From the NCBI GenBank assembly GCA_964642855.1, contig CAZXSK010000056.1, forward strand, positions 1 through 26,637: a stretch of DNA of 26,637 bases, in the 5' to 3' direction. The position numbers were made by a program, and so were the translations under genes. The notes under the pieces are model-generated. The model was not told the origin of the DNA and did not search any database. It saw nothing but the letters and a program-made list of their open reading frames with translations. This DNA is from CAZXSK01 sp964642855 (GTDB lineage: Bacteria > Planctomycetota > Phycisphaerae > SM23-33). Shown piece after piece: positions 21,891 to 26,637 of this stretch; position 1 is the stretch's first letter, and each line of letters opens with the position of its first letter.

Positions 21891-22901
21891 ATGAGCAACA
21901 CCGTCGTCAACAAGATCACCGAACGAGCCATTTCCCTCAACAAGCGGATCCTCCTGCCGGAAACGGACGATCCGCGCGTGCTCCACGCCGCCCGTCGCGT
22001 GGCTGATCGCAAGTACGCCACCGTCATCCTGCTGGGCAGCCCGGATACCATCCAGGCGAAGGCTAAGGACGAGGGTATCGACTTGTCCGACGTGGAGATT
22101 CTCGATCATCTCTCCGACGAGCATCGCGACGAGTACATCCAGACGCTCCACGAACGACGCAAGCACAAAGACATGTCCCCCGACGACGCAGACCGACTGC
22201 TGGAAAAGGGGGTCTACTACGGCGGAATGATGGTCGGTTCGGGACGCGTCGACGGTATGGTCGCCGGCAGCATCTGCCCCACCCGCGACACCGTACGCAG
22301 CGCCTTGTTTGGCGTGGGTCTGGAAGAGGGCAACAAGACCGTAAGCTCCTGTAGCATCATGAACACGGTTGTCGACGAGGTCGGCGTGGACGGATCGCTG
22401 ATCTTCGCCGATACCGGCGTGGTGCCAGAACCGACGGTCGATCAGCTCGCAGACATCGGCATCGCAGCCGCTGGCGCCTGCCGTGCCCTCTTGGACGTCG
22501 AAGCCCACGTAGCCATGCTGAGCTTCTCGACGAAAGGCTCCGCGTTCAGCCCGGCCGTGCAGAAGGTGATCGACGCAACGAACCAGATCCGCCAGCGGAA
22601 GCCGGACCTGAAAGTCGACGGCGAACTCCAGCTCGACGCCGCAATCGTACCCTCCGTCGCGGAGCGAAAAGCCAAAGACTCCCCCGTAGCGGGCAAGGCC
22701 AACACGCTGGTCTTCCCGGACTTGTCCTGCGGAAACATCGCCTACAAGCTCGTGGAACGACTGGGCAAGGCCACCGCGCTCGGCCCGCTGCTGCTGGGAC
22801 TCGCCAAGCCCGTCAACGATCTCTCCCGGGGCTGCAGCGTCGAGGACATTGTGCTGATCTCGGCCATCACGGCCGTTCAGTCGTGGGGCGGTGATCTGTA
22901 G
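21891..22901 (+). CDS. pta: Phosphate acetyltransferase
   Basis: Pta interconverts acetyl-CoA and acetyl phosphate. With acetate kinase it makes ATP during fermentation to acetate, or activates acetate. The 336-residue protein is the short form, lacking the N-terminal DRTGG-type domains of the enteric enzyme. Family marks are RILLPETDDPRVLHAA (18-33), VDGMVAGSICPTRDTVRSAL, GELQLDAA, the APVAGKANTLVFPDL-type segment (here SPVAGKANTLVFPDL) and GLAKPVNDLSRGCSVEDIV near the end. ATG 21891 is used because it gives the normal N-terminus and AAAGG lies about ten bases before it; the frame is open back to 21789. No acetate kinase gene is adjacent. A phosphate butyryltransferase is less likely given the length and the C-terminal signature. 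Confidence 0.94.
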   Translation: MSNTVVNKITERAISLNKRILLPETDDPRVLHAARRVADRKYATVILLGSPDTIQAKAKDEGIDLSDVEILDHLSDEHRDEYIQTLHERRKHKDMSPDDADRLLEKGVYYGGMMVGSGRVDGMVAGSICPTRDTVRSALFGVGLEEGNKTVSSCSIMNTVVDEVGVDGSLIFADTGVVPEPTVDQLADIGIAAAGACRALLDVEAHVAMLSFSTKGSAFSPAVQKVIDATNQIRQRKPDLKVDGELQLDAAIVPSVAERKAKDSPVAGKANTLVFPDLSCGNIAYKLVERLGKATALGPLLLGLAKPVNDLSRGCSVEDIVLISAITAVQSWGGDL

Positions 22902-22965
22902 TAACGTCACGCAGCAGCCTCAACTTCCCGGAACGAATCCAACTGCCGGGCGACAAACTACACTG

Positions 22966-22981
22966 GCGAGCATGCGCTCGC
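22966..22981 (+). other. Short hairpin between pta and the second propeller gene
   Basis: GCGAGC (22966-22971) and GCTCGC (22976-22981) form a perfect six-bp stem with an ATGC loop. No U-run follows, so it is a poor terminator; with the weaker CCCGG/CCGGG pairing at 22927-22950 it may still mark the transcript end of pta. Confidence 0.3.
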
Positions 22982-23021
22982 GGGGCCACCCACACTCCGA
23001 TCTGATGATGCGGAGAGTTGC

Positions 23022-25454
23022 ATGACATCACGCCCGATGAGGAATTCCAACCGCCGCGATGGACAGTCTGCCCGAGCTCTCATTGCCCTGCTCATTCTGG
23101 CCGCAGCTGCGACATCGCAAGCGCAGGACAACGGGAACAATCGATACGACCCGAACGCCAACTCACTCGTCAGCCCCGACGAGCAGGCCGTCGAGACCAT
23201 TGCACACGTTCGCGACCTGATTGGCCAGGGCGAGTACGACCGGGCCGTACGCGTCGCACAGGCTGTAATCACCTCAACTGAGACGGGTCTGGTTCCCGGC
23301 GACGGCGACGGGTGCTTCGTCTCGGCTGCACTGCGCATGGCCGAGACGCTCCGGAGCGACCCCAATGCCGTCAGGGCTTATCGGGGGGCATACGGCGTTC
23401 CAGCCGGACAGGCCCTGCAGGCCGCCCTGTCCGCACGGGACGCCGACGAGTTGCACCGTGTTTCGACGACCTGGCCGATTACTCTCAAGGCCCGCAAGGC
23501 GTCGGCTGTCCGGGCGACCTTGCTGATGGACGCGGGCCGGTTCGACGCTGCCGGTCTGGCGCTGGAGGACCTGGCCCGAAATCGACCTGACCCAAACGTC
23601 TTGACAAAGCTTGTCGTTGCGTGGCACTTGGCCGAAGATTCTGAGGCAGCTCGACGGGCCTTGGGGCGACTGCGGAGAAGCTTCCCCGATGCAACGCTGG
23701 TGCTGGGGGGCAAGAGTCGCAATTCCGTCGACTTCGCAGCCGATCTGCTCGCGGGGCGCATGGAAACCGACTCGCCATCGCGAAGAGGTTGGCCAGGCAT
23801 AGCAGCGGTTTCCGGTGGAACCGAGCCGATGCCCCCTGCCCCCGACAACCTGGACCTGTTGTGGACGCACACCGGCGTGCCCGGCCCGAAGACCGAGATC
23901 AAGCTTCCCGCAGACGCTCCCAAGGACGAGCGGAAGCGGCGGTGGGCGCTTATACGCCTGCGGGCCAGGGCGCCCAGCGAAATGCACCTGCTGGCCTACA
24001 CCGACTGGCTTCGCTACGTCACGCCGCAGTCCCTCCTTGCCGGCAGCCACGTGGCCTATGGTTACCGTCGAAGTCTCGGCGGTCCCCCGCCCGCAGAGTA
24101 CATCTTCCAGGGAGGCCCTCACCCGGCCGTTGAGGGCGAGAAGGTCATCGTCCGGACGGACCGGGGGCTTACCGGGCTGGACCTCAAAACGGGCAGGATC
24201 GCCTGGAGGTCCGAAGAACTGCCCTTCCTCCGTGATCTGGACATCGAGGACTGGCGGGAGTTCTTCCGCTATGGTGCTCGCTCGATGCGGGATACGTGGC
24301 AGTACGGCGTGACCGTCTCCCAAGGCCGGGCTTTCATCGTCGGCCGGTTCCTGCCCGAGAGCATCTTCCTCGACCGGGCTGCGCGAAAGAATGAGAAGCG
24401 CCAGGCCGAACTGAAAAACGACGGCTCGGTGCTGGCAGCCTTCTCCGTTCGAGATGGTAAGCAACTCTGGAGCGTCGGCCTGACCGCCCGCTCTGACGAC
24501 CCGATGCTCTCACGTTGCCTGTTCATGGGGCCCCCAGCCGTGCATGGCGGCAAGGTCTACGCCGTCGCCCTCTACCTCGGAGACTACGCCATGGTTTGCC
24601 TGGACGCAGAAACGGGCAGGTTGCTCTGGCGGACTCCCATTCTCCGCGGACGAAACACGCTTACAATCCAGATCGGCAAGCGTAGCTTCCTGACCACGCG
24701 TCAGAAGGATTGGGCCTCCCCCCCGGTAGTCCGTGGCGACCGCGTGTACATGCTTGCCTCCGGTGCGGCCGGTTCCTTCGACGCCATCACGGGTCGCCCG
24801 CTCTGGGCGTACCAGTACCCTCGTGGCAGACCCGTCCGACGTCACGGGAGCATCTTCAACCCCGCCAGCCGGCGAGGGAAAGACCCATCCAATCCGCCGT
24901 TGGTGATCGGTGAGCGGCTGGTAATCTACCCGGCCGATGGCAATGGCGTCACTGCGTTGTCGGCAGCGGATGGCAAGCTTCTGTGGCACCGGGACGATGC
25001 GACCCGCAAGTACCTGGTTCCCGCCGGAGACGGCCGCGTGATCCTGGCCGGACCGGATCTCGTTGAGCTGTCTGTCGAAAGCGGCAAGGTTACCCGCCAG
25101 CAGAAAGATGTGCTGGTGATCGGCAGACCGGCCGTTACGGAAGGCGAACTCTTGGTCGGAGGCTGGTCCAAGCTGCTGCGCCTGTCTTTGGACACGTGGA
25201 AGATCCGAACCACGGAGGTACCCGACCGGGGGATGCTTGGCAACACGATCTCCGGCGGCGGCAGGCTGATTTCGGTCAACCCGGCCGGGCTGTCTGCCTA
25301 CGGTGACCGGAATCCTCAAAGGAACCGCGCGAAAGAGAACGGTCGCGGCGTCCAGAAGCAGCTCCGTCAGAAGGAAGACGCAGCAACGGGGGCAGAGGAA
25401 GCCGGATCGGCAAAGGAGTCGCTTGAAGCGATGGACACTTCGACGAGTCGATAG
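23022..25454 (+). CDS. Secreted protein with helical N-terminus and PQQ-like beta-propeller
   Basis: An 810-residue exported protein. The signal peptide is about 1-35 (Arg-rich start, a hydrophobic ALIALLILAAAA run, a likely cut after SQAQ). Residues 50-220 are helical and Ala/Arg-rich, with TPR-like patterns such as GEYDRAVRVAQAVI and AGRFDAAGLALEDL. From about 360 to 760 there are propeller blades with TGRIAWRSE, DGKQLWSVG, TGRLLWRTP, TGRPLWAYQ and DGKLLWHRD. The last 45 residues are charged and look disordered. This architecture is common in planctomycetes and uncharacterised; a scaffold for envelope protein assembly or ligand binding is plausible. ATG 23022 follows GGAGAG by only four bases; Met6 is an alternative. 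It shares no obvious operon, and its TAG is one base from the convergent STAS gene. Confidence 0.82.
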   Translation: MTSRPMRNSNRRDGQSARALIALLILAAAATSQAQDNGNNRYDPNANSLVSPDEQAVETIAHVRDLIGQGEYDRAVRVAQAVITSTETGLVPGDGDGCFVSAALRMAETLRSDPNAVRAYRGAYGVPAGQALQAALSARDADELHRVSTTWPITLKARKASAVRATLLMDAGRFDAAGLALEDLARNRPDPNVLTKLVVAWHLAEDSEAARRALGRLRRSFPDATLVLGGKSRNSVDFAADLLAGRMETDSPSRRGWPGIAAVSGGTEPMPPAPDNLDLLWTHTGVPGPKTEIKLPADAPKDERKRRWALIRLRARAPSEMHLLAYTDWLRYVTPQSLLAGSHVAYGYRRSLGGPPPAEYIFQGGPHPAVEGEKVIVRTDRGLTGLDLKTGRIAWRSEELPFLRDLDIEDWREFFRYGARSMRDTWQYGVTVSQGRAFIVGRFLPESIFLDRAARKNEKRQAELKNDGSVLAAFSVRDGKQLWSVGLTARSDDPMLSRCLFMGPPAVHGGKVYAVALYLGDYAMVCLDAETGRLLWRTPILRGRNTLTIQIGKRSFLTTRQKDWASPPVVRGDRVYMLASGAAGSFDAITGRPLWAYQYPRGRPVRRHGSIFNPASRRGKDPSNPPLVIGERLVIYPADGNGVTALSAADGKLLWHRDDATRKYLVPAGDGRVILAGPDLVELSVESGKVTRQQKDVLVIGRPAVTEGELLVGGWSKLLRLSLDTWKIRTTEVPDRGMLGNTISGGGRLISVNPAGLSAYGDRNPQRNRAKENGRGVQKQLRQKEDAATGAEEAGSAKESLEAMDTSTSR

Positions 25455-25455
25455 C

Positions 25456-25806
25456 TCACACGATCATCGCTTGATCGAGTGTTTCATAGACAGGCAGGAT
25501 CTGCATCAGTCGCGTAGCCGATAGAAGCTCGCGAATCTGCCTCGTGGGGTTCACCAGCCGAACGTGTCCCTCGCGGTCGCGCCGATCGCGGGCGAGGCTG
25601 ACCATTGAACCCAGCCCCCTCGATGAGATGAAGGTCATTCCCGCGATGTCCAGAATCACCACCGGCCTGCCCTCTCGCTGGACCTTCGCCAAGACACCCA
25701 CGAAGCGTTCGGCATTGTAGATTCCCGCCGAGCCTTCGATGGTTACGATCGTGGCCAGGTCGACGTCCTCGACCCGGATTTCAAGCGGTTCGCTGCCGAT
25801 GAGCAT
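25456..25806 (-). CDS. STAS-domain anti-sigma factor antagonist (second of two)
   Basis: A 116-residue STAS domain, third gene of the partner-switching cassette. The core reads VVILDIAGMTFISSRGLGSM (49-68); Ser62 aligns with the serine that the partner kinase phosphorylates in RsbV/SpoIIAA (M-D-S-T-G-L-G). The unphosphorylated form would bind the kinase and release its other partner. The frame is open back to 25953 but overlaps the kinase gene there. ATG 25806 is preferred, with GAGG five bases upstream and a seven-base gap to the kinase stop. The two antagonists are only distantly similar to each other, so they may receive different inputs. Confidence 0.87.
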   Translation of the reverse strand: MLIGSEPLEIRVEDVDLATIVTIEGSAGIYNAERFVGVLAKVQREGRPVVILDIAGMTFISSRGLGSMVSLARDRRDREGHVRLVNPTRQIRELLSATRLMQILPVYETLDQAMIV

Positions 25807-25813
25807 GCCGGCC

Positions 25814-26245
25814 TCACAGTTTCCGCTTGAGCAGGTGCACGCGGTTGCCGCGTTCGTTGTACTCGACTTCGTCCATGTAGACCCGCATGAGCATGATCCC
25901 CCTGCCGCAAGGCTTCTCGATGTTCTCATCGGCGGTGGGATCGGGCACGTCACAGGGCACGAATCCCGGACCCTGGTCTGCGATATCGATGTGAATGTGC
26001 TCGTTGGTGACCTCGTAGCTGACCTCGACGGTCTTGTCAGGGTCGAGGCGGTTGCCGTGGCGGATGGCGTTGGTCAATCCCTCTTCGAGCGCCAGCTTGA
26101 TGGCGAACAACTCCGAGTCGGTATAGCCCTTCTCGGACGCCTGGCGAAGAATGCTCTCCTCCAGCCTGCGGGCCTCCTCCAGATCCGAAGCTATCTTCAA
26201 TGTCTCCGCCAAGTCGTTCCTTCCATTGCCTGACCTGGAAACCAT
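25814..26245 (-). CDS. Anti-sigma-factor-type serine/threonine kinase (RsbW/SpoIIAB-like)
   Basis: A 143-residue GHKL ATPase-fold protein of the RsbW type. The N-box is LEEGLTNAIRHGN (53-65, Asn59), G1 is DQGPGF (90-95) and G2 is GRGIMLMR (114-121), as in single-domain switch kinases with no receptor domain. Such kinases bind either a sigma factor or an STAS antagonist, and phosphorylate the antagonist on a Ser. Both an upstream and a downstream STAS gene flank it, at six and seven bases, in one operon. No sigma factor or PP2C phosphatase gene is visible in the window; the sequence ends just upstream of the first STAS gene. It may regulate sigma activity or another output, such as a secretion or signalling protein. 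Confidence 0.9.
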   Translation of the reverse strand: MVSRSGNGRNDLAETLKIASDLEEARRLEESILRQASEKGYTDSELFAIKLALEEGLTNAIRHGNRLDPDKTVEVSYEVTNEHIHIDIADQGPGFVPCDVPDPTADENIEKPCGRGIMLMRVYMDEVEYNERGNRVHLLKRKL

Positions 26246-26251
26246 GGTGCC

Positions 26252-26611
26252 CTACCGAAGACTCGCCAGCGCGTCCTGCCGGGAGTCCTTGATCGTCAAC
26301 ACCTCGTCAAGGCGCGTAATCTTGAAGACCTCCTGAATGTTGGGCTGGATGTTGCACAACCTCAACTGGCCGTCCTTCTCGCGGATCCGCTTGAGCAACG
26401 TGATCAACATCCCCAGCGCACTGGACGACATATGCGACACGTCGGAGAAATCCAGGACAAACTTCGGGTTCGGGCTGCGATCCGCCAGTGAGAACAGCGT
26501 GTCGCCGATCTGGTTGATGTTGATCTCGTCCAGCAGCTTCCGCGACCGCATGCCGATGATGGTCACGTCGTCGTGGGTGTCAATCTGCAGCCTCTGCGCC
26601 GGTTCGCCCAT
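26252..26611 (-). CDS. STAS-domain anti-sigma factor antagonist (first of two)
   Basis: A 119-residue STAS domain and first visible gene of the cassette. FVLDFSDVSHMSSSALGML (51-69) is the antagonist core; Ser63 aligns with the phosphorylated Ser of RsbV/SpoIIAA. The final part ends with a typical KITRLDEVLTI helix-strand pair (about 97-107). GAGGAG lies seven to eight bases before the ATG, giving a strong start. It is followed by the kinase gene after six bases. Because the window ends 26 bases upstream, a phosphatase or sigma gene may precede it on the same transcript. Confidence 0.9.
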   Translation of the reverse strand: MGEPAQRLQIDTHDDVTIIGMRSRKLLDEININQIGDTLFSLADRSPNPKFVLDFSDVSHMSSSALGMLITLLKRIREKDGQLRLCNIQPNIQEVFKITRLDEVLTIKDSRQDALASLR

Positions 26612-26637
26612 GGAACGTCTCCTCGGTTCGGGATCTT

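Noticed and set aside
23274..24464. A minus-strand open frame of 396 codons inside the second propeller gene
   Set aside because: The plus-strand frame has a signal peptide and propeller repeats; the antisense frame has neither motifs nor a start signal.
25807..25953. Longer form of the second STAS protein
   Set aside because: The added 49 residues overlap the kinase gene and are Ser/Thr/Cys-rich out-of-frame sequence; GAGG before ATG 25806 explains the start.
1..26637. CRISPR array, insertion sequence, prophage or integration site
   Set aside because: No regularly spaced repeats, transposase, integrase or phage genes were seen, and nothing suggests insertion at the tRNA-Leu gene.

Overview
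The window is a dense, GC-rich (about 60%) bacterial chromosome segment. It holds 20 complete protein genes, one tRNA and a short possible gene end at the left edge. I saw no mobile element, phage gene or CRISPR array. The mix suggests a planctomycete, most likely of the class Phycisphaerae. The reasons are two secreted PQQ-type beta-propeller proteins (one with a long helical N-terminus), sugar-phosphate-isomerase-like and Gfo/Idh/MocA proteins, an orphan uroporphyrinogen-decarboxylase-like protein, a partner-switching cassette, and a tRNA without encoded CCA. This assignment is inference; no ribosomal marker is present.

Region 1 (1-5910) is a carbohydrate block. After a strong terminator come a tagaturonate-epimerase-family (UxaE) gene, a short-chain dehydrogenase probably acting on fructuronate/mannonate, a HAD hydrolase and a Gfo/Idh/MocA oxidoreductase, all on the plus strand. 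This looks like a hexuronate-use operon. The gap before the dehydrogenase can fold into a branched RNA that would hide its ribosome binding site. An orphan URO-D-like gene abuts the end of the operon on the other strand.

Region 2 (6071-10427) has a 727-residue membrane protein resembling complex I antiporter subunits (NuoM-like, with a NuoN-like motif near the C-terminus) but apparently lacking key proton-path residues. It converges on nadB, which is paired with an unrecognised 171-residue gene.

Region 3 (10555-15317) has a lone receiver-domain protein overlapping tail-to-tail with a dCache-HAMP histidine kinase, then an M42 aminopeptidase, a GTG-started LysR regulator and tRNA-Leu(CAG).

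Region 4 (15494-22901) has a dihydroorotate-dehydrogenase-like flavoprotein, a cmk-plsC pair joined by a GTGA overlap, a secreted propeller protein, a TIM-barrel sugar isomerase/epimerase, an unrecognised membrane protein and phosphate acetyltransferase. Pta suggests acetyl-CoA/acetyl-phosphate metabolism.

Region 5 (23022-26611) has a second, larger secreted propeller protein and a three-gene cassette on the minus strand: STAS antagonist, RsbW-like kinase, STAS antagonist. Several convergent pairs touch or overlap with no visible terminator. The most interesting items are the altered UxaE, the structured leader and the degenerate NuoM/NuoN-like protein.
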